Positions 47,820-56,921 of a DNA stretch of 64,000 nt are shown here, piece by piece; the first letter of the stretch is position 1; every line of letters starts with the position of its first letter. Where the stretch lies: the NCBI RefSeq assembly GCF_000296835.1, contig NZ_CAKE01000001.1, positions 1 to 64,000 of the forward strand, read 5' to 3'. The translations under genes and the position numbers were made by a program. The DNA comes from Lactobacillus hominis DSM 23910 = CRBIP 24.179. GTDB lineage: Bacteria; Bacillota; Bacilli; Lactobacillales; Lactobacillaceae. Below the pieces are notes generated by a model. The model ran no database searches, had not been told where the DNA came from, and saw only the letters and a program-made list of their open reading frames with translations.

Positions 47820-50235
47820 ATTTAATGGACGGTTAAACAGTATCGTCTTTGAGAACAATCAAGATCTTTTTAAAATACTAGATGTCGATGTTTTGACGCA
47901 AATTCCTGATTTGGACCGTGAAGATATTAGAGTAACGGGAAATTTTGGCGATTTGCAGATCGGCGCGACATATCATTTTATAGGCGAATTAACTGTCCAT
48001 CCTAAGTTTGGCCAGCAGTTTAAGGCAAGTTCGTATAACTCAATTTTGCCGCATGAAGAATCAAGTTTAATTAAATATCTTAGTTCTGATCGCTTTCCTG
48101 GGATTGGTAAAAAAGCAGCGGAAAAAATTATTGATGAATTAGGTACTGATGCCTTAGACGTCATTAAGCAAAATCCTAATAAAATCTCGAATTTATCATT
48201 AACTTCCAAGCAAAAAGATGTTTTATTAAATGGAATAAATAAGATGGATTCGTTTTCGGATATTGTTTTGAAATTGGCTAAATATGGTATTCGAAAAAAG
48301 GTTGCTGCAAATATTTACAAAGTGTATCATGGCGAGTCAATAAAAAAACTAGAAGCCGATCCTTACTCTTTAATTGGAGAAATTCGTGGCTTTGGTTTTA
48401 AAAGTGCGGATACAATAGGTCAAGAATTAGGAATTCCAATCAATGACCCACGCAGACTAAAGGGTGCAGTCAGTCAAGTTTTAGAAAATGCTTTAGCTCA
48501 AGAAGGCGATACTTATGTTGAGCTAAAAGATTTATTGACGCAAGCGGATGATTTGTTAGCAATTGAAGGCTATGATGCTTTAGCTAATGCAATTAATGAA
48601 TTGCAAGAAGCTGGTAAAGTGGTAATTGATGGTGAAAAGGCTGCTTTGAGCAATGTTTATAATTTAGAAAATGATATTGCCCGTGATTTACAAAGATTAG
48701 TGAACACGCGTCCTAGTGTTAAAAAATATTCGGATAAAGAAATTGAGCGTGCCATCGAAAAAGCTGAAAAATTACTAAAAATTAGCTATGATGAAACGCA
48801 AAAAGAAGCCATTAAAAATGCCTTGAATAATCCAATTTCCATTTTGACAGGTGGTCCTGGGACAGGAAAGACGACAATTATCAATGGAATTTTGTTATGC
48901 TTGCAGCAACTGGAAGATATTCCGACAGCTACTTTATATAGCAATGATCCGCCATTTTTACTAGCAGCACCAACTGGAAGAGCAGCTAAGAGAATGGGCG
49001 AAGTTACTAATGTTTCGGCTAAGACTATTCACCGTTTATTGGGTCTTGGAATTGGCGAAAACAGCAATATCAGTGATCTTAATGAACTAAATGGAGAAAT
49101 TTTAATTGTCGATGAAATGTCGATGGTTGATATGTTCTTATTTAAGATGCTAATTGAAAGTATAGATACTACAAAGCATATTGTTTTTGTTGGAGACCAA
49201 GACCAGTTGCCATCTGTTGGAGCCGGAAATGTCTTTAGCGATTTGATTGCGTCACATGCTTTTCCAACAACCAGATTAAAGTTTATTCACCGTCAAGGCG
49301 ACGATTCATCAATCATTACCTTAGCTCACGCAATTAATGAAGAAAAAGCGGCAAATATTATTTTTTCTAAAACTCAGAATTATTCTTTCATTCCATGTAA
49401 TAGCCAGCAGATTGCACCTGCTATTGAACAAATTGTAAATTACGCCTTAAAAAAAGGCTTTGATAAAGATGACATTCAAGTTTTAGGAGCAATGTATGCA
49501 GGTAGCGGTGGTATCAACAATTTAAACGATATCCTGCAAAACATCTTAAATCCTAAAGATGCTCAAGCCAAGCATTTAAAAGCTCATAATGAAGTTTTTA
49601 AAATTGGTGATCGAATCTTGCAATTGCAAAATAATCCTGAAAAAGACATCTATAATGGCCAAATCGGAAAAATTATTTCAATTGATGAAGACAATAAGAC
49701 AGAGTGCTTGGTTGCTAATTTTGATGGGCGAGAAGTCAAGTTTGGTCTGAAGGATTTAGCTGATTTAACACGTGCTTATGCAATAACCATTCATAAGTCG
49801 CAAGGTTCGGAATTTCCGCTTGTAGTTTTAAATTTAACGATGCAAAACTACATGATGCTACGTCGAAATTTGCTTTATACTGCTATTACTCGTGCAGAGA
49901 AAAATCTCGTGATGGTTGGTGAAAAAAGAGCTTATGAAATGGCTTTGAATACTTCCGGCAATGACCGGAAAACTGATTTAACGCGAAAGATAAGAACGCT
50001 ACTCAAAATCAAAGATACTGATGATTCTAAAAAGAAAGAAAAATCTACTATATCCAAAAATGAGCAGACAATTGAAACCAATGAACAAACTAGTTTAGAT
50101 TTAACTAGTGAGCCAAGCGATGAAGGTCTAGAAGCAGAGCAGATTTTAACGCCACAATTGATCTATTCGGGTAAAATTGATCCGATGATCGGAATGGATA
50201 ATATTGAATTAAAACCACATATGATTGAAAAGTAG
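47806..50235 (+). CDS. recD2: RecD2, SF1B 5'-3' DNA helicase
   Basis: This 809-residue RecD-like helicase of organisms without RecBC partners has an N-terminal extension with helix-hairpin-helix repeats (FPGIGKKAAEKI, IRGFGFKSADTIG). The Walker A motif is TGGPGTGKTTII, Walker B VDEMSMVD, and the C-terminal motifs are AITIHKSQGSEFPLVV and YTAITRAEKNLVMVG. The last ~80 residues are charged and low-complexity. The ATG lies inside the TPR gene. Confidence 0.96.
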   Translation: MAQIEFNGRLNSIVFENNQDLFKILDVDVLTQIPDLDREDIRVTGNFGDLQIGATYHFIGELTVHPKFGQQFKASSYNSILPHEESSLIKYLSSDRFPGIGKKAAEKIIDELGTDALDVIKQNPNKISNLSLTSKQKDVLLNGINKMDSFSDIVLKLAKYGIRKKVAANIYKVYHGESIKKLEADPYSLIGEIRGFGFKSADTIGQELGIPINDPRRLKGAVSQVLENALAQEGDTYVELKDLLTQADDLLAIEGYDALANAINELQEAGKVVIDGEKAALSNVYNLENDIARDLQRLVNTRPSVKKYSDKEIERAIEKAEKLLKISYDETQKEAIKNALNNPISILTGGPGTGKTTIINGILLCLQQLEDIPTATLYSNDPPFLLAAPTGRAAKRMGEVTNVSAKTIHRLLGLGIGENSNISDLNELNGEILIVDEMSMVDMFLFKMLIESIDTTKHIVFVGDQDQLPSVGAGNVFSDLIASHAFPTTRLKFIHRQGDDSSIITLAHAINEEKAANIIFSKTQNYSFIPCNSQQIAPAIEQIVNYALKKGFDKDDIQVLGAMYAGSGGINNLNDILQNILNPKDAQAKHLKAHNEVFKIGDRILQLQNNPEKDIYNGQIGKIISIDEDNKTECLVANFDGREVKFGLKDLADLTRAYAITIHKSQGSEFPLVVLNLTMQNYMMLRRNLLYTAITRAEKNLVMVGEKRAYEMALNTSGNDRKTDLTRKIRTLLKIKDTDDSKKKEKSTISKNEQTIETNEQTSLDLTSEPSDEGLEAEQILTPQLIYSGKIDPMIGMDNIELKPHMIEK

Positions 50236-50256
50236 AGAGAAATCTCTGCTTTTTTT
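50231..50256 (+). terminator. Terminator after recD2
   Basis: An 8-bp stem with one G-T pair (AGTAGAGA / TCTCTGCT) overlaps the recD2 stop codon and is followed by seven T. Confidence 0.75.
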
Positions 50257-50353
50257 ATAGATTGTTGTAGACGGACTATACCAATGTATGTGTAATTGTG
50301 TACAGAAATCACTTTCGAATAGAAAAAAGAGTCTTTTTTGAAGGGAGATTTGT

Positions 50354-50800
50354 ATGGATTCAAAAAATAATAAAACCAGTTGGCTCCAAAATCATCTAAT
50401 GCCAGTAGCTGCCAAATTGGGTCAAAACACAAGCCTGATATCTCTGCGTGATGGTATTACTCTTGCTATGCCTTTAATCATTGTTGGTTCGATCTTCATG
50501 ATTATCAGTTCTTTCCCAGTTCCTGGTTTTGATAGCGAGGAATTGAAGCAAGTTGTAAAGTTGGCTCATCCAAATGGCGCTTTAGTTATGAGCACGATTG
50601 GAACAAGTCAAGAAGGATTCGGTGCAAGCTTTATTGAACAAACTGCGATTAGAAATAAGATTTGTGGTGTAGATATTCAACATATTGGGGATGCTGCTTG
50701 GGGTATACAATCTCCATTTGAAAACATTTATCCTTTAAGCAAAGCGATTCGTGGCGAGCGCCACACCATTAGTCGAATGGCTAGATCAATTAATAGATAG
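50354..50800 (+). CDS. Truncated PTS EIIC (cellobiose/lactose type) N-terminal remnant with foreign tail
   Basis: The first ~60 residues match the N-terminus of cellobiose/lactose family PTS permeases (HLMPVAAKLGQNTSLISLRDG, then the first span AMPLIIVGSIFMIISSFPV). A complete EIIC is about 430 residues, so most of it is gone. From about residue 75 the sequence (GTSQEGFGASFIEQTAIRNK, IQHIGDAAWGIQSPFENIY, RGERHTISRMARSINR) is soluble and does not look like EIIC; it ends like the C-terminus of an unrelated enzyme that I cannot identify. This suggests a deletion that fused two gene ends. It keeps a strong AAGGGAG site but is probably non-functional. Confidence 0.65.
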   Translation: MDSKNNKTSWLQNHLMPVAAKLGQNTSLISLRDGITLAMPLIIVGSIFMIISSFPVPGFDSEELKQVVKLAHPNGALVMSTIGTSQEGFGASFIEQTAIRNKICGVDIQHIGDAAWGIQSPFENIYPLSKAIRGERHTISRMARSINR

Positions 50801-50835
50801 AAAAATACGGATTCACTTTTGTGAATCCGTATTTT
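50801..50835. terminator. Bidirectional terminator between EIIC remnant and lipid kinase
   Basis: A perfect 14-bp stem (arms about 50802-50815 and 50821-50834), with A run on the left and T run on the right, between two converging genes. Confidence 0.9.
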
Positions 50836-51775
50836 AATGCAAAAGATTAAAACTAGAAATTGAAAATTCTAAATCGAAGTTGCGACTACCCAATTCTTCA
50901 CCATCAATTTGTCCAAATTCTAATGGTTTTGTTCTAACTGAAATTTTTTCCCCTTCATAATAATGAAAATGAGGATCTTTCATATGCGAACCATTACGCA
51001 ATAATTTGCTAAACAGATATATAAACTTCAAAGTAGAAGGTTTTTCAACAACTATGGTATATAATTTGTGGCTGGTCGGGTCGGCAATTGGCAAGATAGG
51101 AACGCCACCACCAAAGTAGGGATGGTTAGTAGTGGTTACTAAATAAGCATCCTTAAAGTGGTGTATTTGATGATTAAGGCTGATAGTTGCTTCAAATGTT
51201 TCTTGGTTAGCCAACGCATTAAGAATATTGATACCATAACTTAAATTTCCAATATTAAAATAATTTAGTCTATCTCTCAACTTAGAATTATTTGTCTGTG
51301 CAACTACATATGCATCAAAGCCTATGCCTAAATTATTTGCCAGATAGGTATTGGTATTACGGTCAAGATCATGGCACTGAATACAATCTATTTTTGAAAT
51401 GATCGGATTTTTTAATAATTTATCGATTAATTTACTCGGATCTTGAATTAATTTTGTTGCTTTGGCAAAATCATTACCAGTTCCAGCTGGCAAATATGCA
51501 ATTGGAGTATCAGGATAATCAGATTTTTTAACACCATTTAATGTTTGATTTAAAGATCCATCACCGCCGATTACTAGCAATATTTTTTGAGAATCATTTT
51601 TGATTCGGTTAGCCGTTGATTTGGCGAGCAGAGGTGTTTGGCCTGAATAATGGGACACTTCGAAAAAATAAGTAATTTTTCTTTTGTCTAATTCACGCTT
51701 AACTTCTTTAAATACTTCTGATCCTTTATTTGAGCCAGAAATTGGATTAACTATTAAATAAAACTCTTTTGTCAT
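50834..51775 (-). CDS. Diacylglycerol kinase / YegS-like lipid kinase
   Basis: This 313-residue lipid kinase starts FYLIVNPISGSNKGSEVF, with the nucleotide motif VIGGDGSLNQTLNGV and PAGTGNDFAKATK, the standard DagK signature. The C-terminal half carries the beta-sandwich domain with QIDGEEL. Soluble Gram-positive DgkB recycles diacylglycerol from lipoteichoic acid synthesis. This gene may be such a paralog; the exact lipid cannot be told. It is on the minus strand downstream of rnjA's terminator. Confidence 0.88.
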   Translation of the reverse strand: MTKEFYLIVNPISGSNKGSEVFKEVKRELDKRKITYFFEVSHYSGQTPLLAKSTANRIKNDSQKILLVIGGDGSLNQTLNGVKKSDYPDTPIAYLPAGTGNDFAKATKLIQDPSKLIDKLLKNPIISKIDCIQCHDLDRNTNTYLANNLGIGFDAYVVAQTNNSKLRDRLNYFNIGNLSYGINILNALANQETFEATISLNHQIHHFKDAYLVTTTNHPYFGGGVPILPIADPTSHKLYTIVVEKPSTLKFIYLFSKLLRNGSHMKDPHFHYYEGEKISVRTKPLEFGQIDGEELGSRNFDLEFSISSFNLLH

Positions 51776-51789
51776 AATTTTTTATAAAT

Positions 51790-51816
51790 AAAAGAACCCT
51801 TAAAAAGGGTTCTTCT
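51790..51816 (-). terminator. Terminator of rpoY-rnjA
   Basis: On the minus strand a 9-bp stem (AAGAACCCT / AGGGTTCTT) is followed by a T-rich stretch (TTTTATTT). Confidence 0.78.
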
Positions 51817-51839
51817 TGATTTAGAACCTACAATCTTAA

Positions 51840-53525
51840 CTATTTCTTTTCAATGATCATTGGTAAAATCATTGGACGTCTTTCAGTCTTAGAATATAGG
51901 AAATCTTGTAAGTTTTCAATGATTGCTTTTTTAATGTCTCTTTCAGAAGGACGAGGATTTTTGGCCATTTCTTCACGTAAAATGTGATAAACGTGCTTTT
52001 GAGCGGCACTGATCAAGTCCGTTGATTCACGCATGTAGACAAATCCACGACTGAGAATGTCAGGACCAGCTAATACTCTTTGATGCTTATAATCTACAGT
52101 AGCTACAACAACTACTAGACCTTCCTCAGCTAAGATTTGACGATCGCGGACAACTACATTGCCAACATCAGCACTACCGGAAGTATCAACGAATACATCT
52201 GGGATATTGATGTGACCGGCAATTCTTGAACTGTCTTTAGTTAATGCTAAGACATCACCGTTTTTTAATACAAAAGTATGGTCAGCTGGCATTCCAGTAG
52301 ATTGAGCTGTTTCAGTGTGAACAACTTGCATTCTGTATTCACCGTGAACCGGAATAAAGTATTCTGGTTTGGTAATTTCAATCATCATCTTTTGTTCTTC
52401 TTGACCACCGTGACCAGAAGTATGGACATTATGGATTTTACCATGAACCACTTTAGCGCCAGCTTCAGTTAACTTGTTGATTAAATGGTTAACGCTGGTG
52501 GTGTTTCCTGGAATTGGGTTAGAAGAAAAGATTACAGTATCGTTTGGCTGCAATGAAATTTGACGGTGAGTACCGTTGGCAATTCTAGATAAAGCTGCTA
52601 ATGGCTCACCTTGAGAACCAGTACACAAAATCATGGCCTTTTCAGGTGGAGTATGGTTGATTTCATTTGCATCAACTAAAGTGCCTTCAGGAATTTTTAG
52701 ATAACCTAAATCAATACCATTTTGGACACCGTTTTCCATTGAACGACCAAAGATTGCAACTTTTCTTCCAGTGTCAACAGCTGCTTGAATAGCAGTTGAA
52801 ACACGGTATAAGTTAGAAGCAAAAGTGGCAAAGATGATTCTGCCATCAATACCAGTAATGATATTGTGCAATGATTTTGCAACAAAACGTTCTGACTTAG
52901 TAAAAGTAGGAACTTCAGCATTAGTAGAGTCACTTAAAAGTGCCAAAACACCTTCGTTACCTAAACGAGCCATTTCTTGAAAATCAGGAGCAGGTTGATT
53001 CATTACTGGAGTTAGGTCTAACTTAAAGTCGCCAGTAAATAAAATCGCCCCTTGCGGTGTATGTACTGCTATTCCCAAAGTATCAGGAATAGAGTGGGTT
53101 GTTCTAAAGAATGAAACTGAAAGTTTAGGGAATTTTAAGACAGTGTCTTCATGTTCTTCATAAAGCTTACTTGTCTTTAATAAACCATGTTCTTCGAGTT
53201 TTCCTCTAATTAATGAAAGAGCAAATGGCGTAGCATAAACAGGTATTTCTGGAATCTTTTCTAAAAGGTAAGGAATACCGCCAATGTGGTCTTCATGTCC
53301 GTGAGTAACTACGAGAGCTTTGATTTTATCTCTATTTTTAACAAGATACGAGTAATCCGAGATAACGTAGTTAATTCCCATTTCATCGTCTTCAGGGAAT
53401 TTGATACCGCAGTCCATAATGATAATTTCATCTTGGAATTGGACACAGTACATATTACGGCCAATTTCGCCTAAACCCCCGATGGCGAAAATGCCGACTT
53501 CATTATTTTTAAGTTTAACCGACAT
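51840..53525 (-). CDS. rnjA: Ribonuclease J1
   Basis: This 561-residue metallo-beta-lactamase/beta-CASP ribonuclease has 5' exonuclease and endonuclease activity on mRNA. The metal motif HGHEDHIGGIPYLL is at about residues 76-89; further metal ligands are in ILFTGDFKLD and the beta-CASP motifs SDSTNAE and CTGSQGEPLAALSRI; HVSGH-type motif reads HTSGHGGQEE. Called J1 because it follows rpoY directly. Its ATG overlaps the rpoY stop. Confidence 0.95.
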   Translation of the reverse strand: MSVKLKNNEVGIFAIGGLGEIGRNMYCVQFQDEIIIMDCGIKFPEDDEMGINYVISDYSYLVKNRDKIKALVVTHGHEDHIGGIPYLLEKIPEIPVYATPFALSLIRGKLEEHGLLKTSKLYEEHEDTVLKFPKLSVSFFRTTHSIPDTLGIAVHTPQGAILFTGDFKLDLTPVMNQPAPDFQEMARLGNEGVLALLSDSTNAEVPTFTKSERFVAKSLHNIITGIDGRIIFATFASNLYRVSTAIQAAVDTGRKVAIFGRSMENGVQNGIDLGYLKIPEGTLVDANEINHTPPEKAMILCTGSQGEPLAALSRIANGTHRQISLQPNDTVIFSSNPIPGNTTSVNHLINKLTEAGAKVVHGKIHNVHTSGHGGQEEQKMMIEITKPEYFIPVHGEYRMQVVHTETAQSTGMPADHTFVLKNGDVLALTKDSSRIAGHINIPDVFVDTSGSADVGNVVVRDRQILAEEGLVVVVATVDYKHQRVLAGPDILSRGFVYMRESTDLISAAQKHVYHILREEMAKNPRPSERDIKKAIIENLQDFLYSKTERRPMILPMIIEKK

Positions 53526-53752
53526 TAATCTTTGTCAGAATCAAAAGTTGTCAGCTTAAAATCTGGACTTTGCTTTTCGTAAGCAAGGGAATTTCCAGTT
53601 AGTTCTTGGATGAGTTCAATATTATAGGGGGTATTATCCTCAACCATAGTTCTTGCTGCAACTAAATTATCTGCTTCAACATAAAGAGTTTGGGTAGTTT
53701 CTCTTCTTGGATTAACGATCTGGTCTTTTTGGTATAAAACTTTGTAGATCAT
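53525..53752 (-). CDS. rpoY: RpoY, RNA polymerase epsilon subunit
   Basis: This 75-residue protein of the former DUF1447/YkzG family is a small RNA polymerase subunit of Firmicutes. The pattern [27 protein letters not shown] matches the family. It is encoded directly upstream of rnjA with one-base overlap, the conserved Firmicutes arrangement linking transcription and mRNA decay. AAGGAG precedes the ATG by about 9 bases. Confidence 0.92.
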   Translation of the reverse strand: MIYKVLYQKDQIVNPRRETTQTLYVEADNLVAARTMVEDNTPYNIELIQELTGNSLAYEKQSPDFKLTTFDSDKD

Positions 53753-53802
53753 TTGTTAAATCTCCTTATTTTTTATAAACGTTCTAATTTTGAGTAAGTA
53801 AA

Positions 53803-53856
53803 TACGCAATACCAGTAAAAAACGCGTTTAAATTTGTTTTAACTAATTATTGCGTA
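53803..53856 (-). promoter_or_regulatory. Long inverted repeat in the rpoY-rnjA leader
   Basis: A perfect 9-bp inverted repeat (TACGCAATA at 53803-53811, TATTGCGTA at 53848-53856), extended inward by AGT...AAAA / TTTT...ACT, forms a hairpin of about 54 nt in the untranslated leader of rpoY-rnjA (minus strand). The loop includes an ACGCGT palindrome. There is no T run, so it is not a terminator. It could protect the 5' end or be a regulatory site, which is inference. The rest of the gap 53753-53960 holds only AT-rich sequence. Confidence 0.6.
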
Positions 53857-53960
53857 ACGTGTACAAACTCAATGCTATTAAAAATTTTATCATAAATCAT
53901 CACTTAAGTATATAAATAGGTTTGTAAAAAACATAAATGAATGCCATTATAAAATAATAA

Positions 53961-53990
53961 TTGACAACTTATGATAATTAAGACTATGAT
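53961..53990 (+). promoter_or_regulatory. Promoter of a small plus-strand RNA
   Basis: Perfect -35 box TTGACA (53961-53966), 18-base spacer, -10 box TATGAT (53985-53990), reading away from rpoY toward the short RNA at 53997-54088. Confidence 0.75.
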
Positions 53991-53996
53991 ATAAAT

Positions 53997-54088
53997 GGTA
54001 AATGACTTGGGGTGATAAAGTTGTTTACCAGAAGTATCTTCATTCTTCTTAAGTAACATGGGAAGTGCTGGTTAGCCAGCACTTTTTT
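53997..54088 (+). ncRNA. Candidate small RNA (about 90 nt) or leader-peptide transcript
   Basis: A promoter and a strong terminator frame about 90 nt with no gene downstream on this strand. The 5' end forms a hairpin GGTAAA (53997-54002) / TTTACC (54024-54029). In its loop lies GGGGTGAT, a ribosome site, followed by TTG 54021, which opens an 11-codon frame (MFTRSIFILLK) ending TAA at 54054-54056. It may be a small RNA with masked translation, a short peptide, or an attenuated leader left without its gene. No known family was recognised. Confidence 0.6.
54064..54088 (+). terminator. Terminator of the small RNA
   Basis: Perfect 8-bp stem AGTGCTGG / CCAGCACT (54064-54071 and 54076-54083), tetraloop TTAG, followed by six T. 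Confidence 0.9.
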
Positions 54089-54097
54089 GTATCCAAA

Positions 54098-54147
54098 ATA
54101 AAATGTGGATGTAAGCTTTACTATATAACTTATATCCACATTTTTTA
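54098..54147. terminator. Terminator of def (minus strand), bidirectional
   Basis: A 10-bp stem (arms 54101-54110 and 54134-54143), extended inward by GTAAG/CTTAT, has T-rich flanks on both sides. It ends the def transcript. Confidence 0.8.
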
Positions 54148-54161
54148 TTATGTATTGAATT

Positions 54162-54716
54162 TTAAGAAATTACGACTGTATCTTCTGCAAGAGTAAATGG
54201 ATTTTCCTTATTAATTCTGTCGTAGAATAAATGTCCATTTAAGTGATCTATTTCGTGAGAAGCAACAATTGCTGGATAATCCTTTAAGCGAATAGTCTTT
54301 TCTTGCCCGTCAACAGTATAATAATGAATCTTTAATTTATCTGGACGTGGAACGTAGCCTTCAATATCTTTATCAACACTCAAACAACCTTCGCCTTCAG
54401 CAAGGCAAGCTTTACGAACTGATTCAGATAAAATCTTTGGGTTAACAAAAACTTCCTTAAAAATAATGTTGCCTTTATCATCAGGAACTAAAAGGGCAGC
54501 CATTTGAATACTACGTCCAACTTGTGGAGCAGCCAAACCAACTCCGGCCCTTAATTGATGTTTTTGGGCAATTTTTGGATCTTGAGAATCGATTAAGTAT
54601 TGCATCATTTCCTCAGCAAAGTCTTTATCTTCTTGAGAGAGAGGAAAAGTTAATGGCTCAGCAACTTTTCTAAGTACTGGATCACCATCACGAACAATAT
54701 CATGCATTAAAATCAC
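54162..54716 (-). CDS. def: Peptide deformylase
   Basis: This 184-residue metalloenzyme removes the formyl group from nascent proteins. The three motifs are [10 protein letters not shown] (residues 59-68), EGCLSV (about 110-115) and the metal site [11 protein letters not shown]. It is the longer type-2 form of Gram-positive bacteria. The start is GTG 54716, because AGGAGG (54725-54730) is 8 bases away, whereas ATG 54707 would be 17 bases away. Monocistronic. Confidence 0.95.
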   Translation of the reverse strand: MILMHDIVRDGDPVLRKVAEPLTFPLSQEDKDFAEEMMQYLIDSQDPKIAQKHQLRAGVGLAAPQVGRSIQMAALLVPDDKGNIIFKEVFVNPKILSESVRKACLAEGEGCLSVDKDIEGYVPRPDKLKIHYYTVDGQEKTIRLKDYPAIVASHEIDHLNGHLFYDRINKENPFTLAEDTVVIS

Positions 54717-54823
54717 TAAAAAATCCTCCTTTAGTTAAAATAATTATTATAATTATCATATCAGTTACTAGATTTTACGGCAATAAACAAAATTGGGGTT
54801 GAGTGAAAGATGACTTGTATATA

Positions 54824-54852
54824 TTGACCTTGACTATATTTTTTGGTAAAAT
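54824..54852 (+). promoter_or_regulatory. Sigma-A promoter of typA
   Basis: -35 box TTGACC (54824-54829), 17-base spacer, -10 box TAAAAT (54847-54852). It should start a leader of about 110 nt. Confidence 0.75.
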
Positions 54853-54919
54853 CTGAAAACGAAACTATTACAGAATAAAAGCTTCATCAAACTGCATTAT
54901 TTATTTTTGCATAAAAGGG

Positions 54920-54944
54920 CTGTGACTGAAGTCACAGTTTTTTT
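54920..54944 (+). terminator. Intrinsic terminator inside the typA leader
   Basis: A 7-bp stem CTGTGAC / GTCACAG (54920-54926 and 54931-54937) with loop TGAA is followed by seven T, ending one base before the in-frame ATG 54945 and 24 bases before the true typA start. It is downstream of the typA promoter, so it should stop or lower typA transcription unless it is overcome. Confidence 0.75.
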
Positions 54945-54968
54945 ATGAAGTTCGGGGAGGAATTTCTT

Positions 54969-56810
54969 TTGCAAAGAAGAGACGATATTAGAAACATTGC
55001 GATTATTGCGCACGTTGACCACGGTAAGACTACTTTGGTTAACCAATTATTAAAACAATCAGATACATTACCAGAACACATGAATCTTGAAGATCGTGCG
55101 ATGGACTCAAATGCGATTGAACGTGAACGTGGTATTACTATTTTATCTAAGAACACTGCTGTTAAATATGGCGATACTACTATTAATATTTTGGATACGC
55201 CAGGACACGCCGACTTCGGTGGTGAAGTAGAACGTATCATGCACATGGTTGATGGTTGTTTGCTTTTAGTTGATGCTTACGAAGGAACTATGCCTCAGAC
55301 TCGTTTTGTTTTGAAAAAAGCATTGGAAGCTGGAGTAAAGCCAATCGTAGTTATTAACAAGATTGACCGTCCAGGTGCTCGTCCAAAAGAAGTTTTAGAT
55401 GAAGTCTTAGAATTATTTATTGAATTAGGTGCTAATGATGAACAACTTGATTTCCCAGTTGTTTACGCATCTGCTTTAAACGGAACTTCTTCATATGATT
55501 CAGATCCTGCTAAGCAAGAAGAAACTATGGATCCAATTTTTGACACTATCGTTAAAAATATTCCAGCTCCAGTTGATAATTCTGATGAACCTCTTCAATT
55601 CCAAATCACTATGCTTGATTGGGATGACTATGTGGGTCGTATTGGGGTAGGCCGTATTTACCGTGGTAAAGTTAAGGTTGGCGATAACATCACTGTTATG
55701 AAACGTGATGGTTCAACTCAAAACTTCCGCGTTACTAAACTATTTGGTTACTTTGGTTTGAAGCGTAACGAAATCAAAGAAGCTAAGGCCGGCGATATCA
55801 TTGCTATTTCTGGTATTAATGACATCTACGTTGGTGAAACTATTGCTGACGCTCAAAAGCCTGAAGCATTGCCATTGCTTAAGATTGATCCACCTACTTT
55901 ACAAATGGACTTTGTAGCAAATGATTCTCCATTTGCTGGTCGTGAAGGTGATCAAGTTACTCCTAAGAAACTTGAAGATCGTTTAATTCGTCAAACTCGT
56001 ACTGATGTTTCATTGAAAGTTGAACCAACTGATCAATTGAATGCCTGGACTGTTTCTGGTCGTGGTGAATTGCACCTTTCAATTTTAGTTGAAGAATTAC
56101 GTCGTGAAGGTTTTGAATTGCAACTTTCACGTCCTAAGGTTATTTACCGTGAAATCGATGGTAAATTATGCGAACCATTTGAAGCTGTTCAAGTTGATAC
56201 TCCAGATGAATATGTTGGTTCTGTTATCGACTCACTTTCTCAAAGAAAAGGTGAGATGAAGAACATGGAAGCAACTGGAAATGGTCAAACACGTTTGACT
56301 TTCTTGGTTCCTTCACGTGGATTAATTGGTTACAATAATGAATTTATGTCTCAAACTGCTGGTTACGGTATCATGAACCATACTTTTGAAAAGTATGCTC
56401 CAGTAATTAAGAACTGGGAACCAGGTCGTCGAAATGGTGCGCTTGTTTCGATCAACCAAGGTCAATCAACTACTTACTCGCTTCAATCAGTTGAACAACG
56501 TGGTGAACTATTCATCGGTGCTGGTGTTGAAGTTTACGAAGGTATGATTGTTGGTCAATCAAGCCGTGAACGTGATATTGCTGTTAACGTAACTAAGGGT
56601 AAGAACTTAACTAACACCCGTGCTGCAGGTAAAGACCACTCAGCTTCAATTAAGACTCCTAAGAAGTTAACTTTGGAAGAAGCTATCGAATTCTTGAACG
56701 ATGATGAATACTGTGAAGTAACACCTGAAAGTATTCGCCTTCGTAAGAAGATTTTGAACACTAACGAACGTAAGAAAGCCGACAAAAAGCGTGGTAAAGC
56801 TAACGGCTAA
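54969..56810 (+). CDS. typA: TypA/BipA, ribosome-associated translational GTPase
   Basis: This 613-residue GTPase of the elongation-factor family acts in ribosome assembly and stress and cold growth. G1 is [11 protein letters not shown]3 [12 protein letters not shown]4 [11 protein letters not shown]-like domains and the BipA-specific C-terminus ([21 protein letters not shown] region) follow. The start is TTG 54969 ([16 protein letters not shown]), with GGGGAGG at 8 bases; the upstream in-frame ATG 54945 would lie before that site and add residues not usual in TypA. Confidence 0.95.
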   Translation: MQRRDDIRNIAIIAHVDHGKTTLVNQLLKQSDTLPEHMNLEDRAMDSNAIERERGITILSKNTAVKYGDTTINILDTPGHADFGGEVERIMHMVDGCLLLVDAYEGTMPQTRFVLKKALEAGVKPIVVINKIDRPGARPKEVLDEVLELFIELGANDEQLDFPVVYASALNGTSSYDSDPAKQEETMDPIFDTIVKNIPAPVDNSDEPLQFQITMLDWDDYVGRIGVGRIYRGKVKVGDNITVMKRDGSTQNFRVTKLFGYFGLKRNEIKEAKAGDIIAISGINDIYVGETIADAQKPEALPLLKIDPPTLQMDFVANDSPFAGREGDQVTPKKLEDRLIRQTRTDVSLKVEPTDQLNAWTVSGRGELHLSILVEELRREGFELQLSRPKVIYREIDGKLCEPFEAVQVDTPDEYVGSVIDSLSQRKGEMKNMEATGNGQTRLTFLVPSRGLIGYNNEFMSQTAGYGIMNHTFEKYAPVIKNWEPGRRNGALVSINQGQSTTYSLQSVEQRGELFIGAGVEVYEGMIVGQSSRERDIAVNVTKGKNLTNTRAAGKDHSASIKTPKKLTLEEAIEFLNDDEYCEVTPESIRLRKKILNTNERKKADKKRGKANG

Positions 56811-56830
56811 TTCTTAATCAGAATAGTAAA

Positions 56831-56857
56831 AAGCAAGGTTTAAGCCTTGCTTTTTTC
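56831..56857 (+). terminator. Terminator after typA
   Basis: Stem AAGCAAGG / CCTTGCTT (56831-56838 and 56845-56852) with T run. Confidence 0.88.
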
Positions 56858-56881
56858 GTTAATAAAAATACTTAAAACAAG

Positions 56882-56890
56882 TGATATAAT
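56882..56890 (+). promoter_or_regulatory. Extended -10 promoter of ftsW
   Basis: TGA directly before a perfect TATAAT (56885-56890), about 30 bases before the ftsW GTG. No good -35 box. Confidence 0.65.
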
Positions 56891-56921
56891 AGTTAAGAAT
56901 TTAGCTTAAGGAGTTGCCATC

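Noticed and set aside
53525-54161. Repeats of a CRISPR or tRNA type in the rpoY-def gap
   Set aside because: Only single hairpins are present; no regular repeat spacing and no cloverleaf can be drawn.
54945-54968. Upstream in-frame ATG for typA
   Set aside because: It lies before the strong ribosome site, right at the T run of a terminator, and adds residues absent from TypA proteins.
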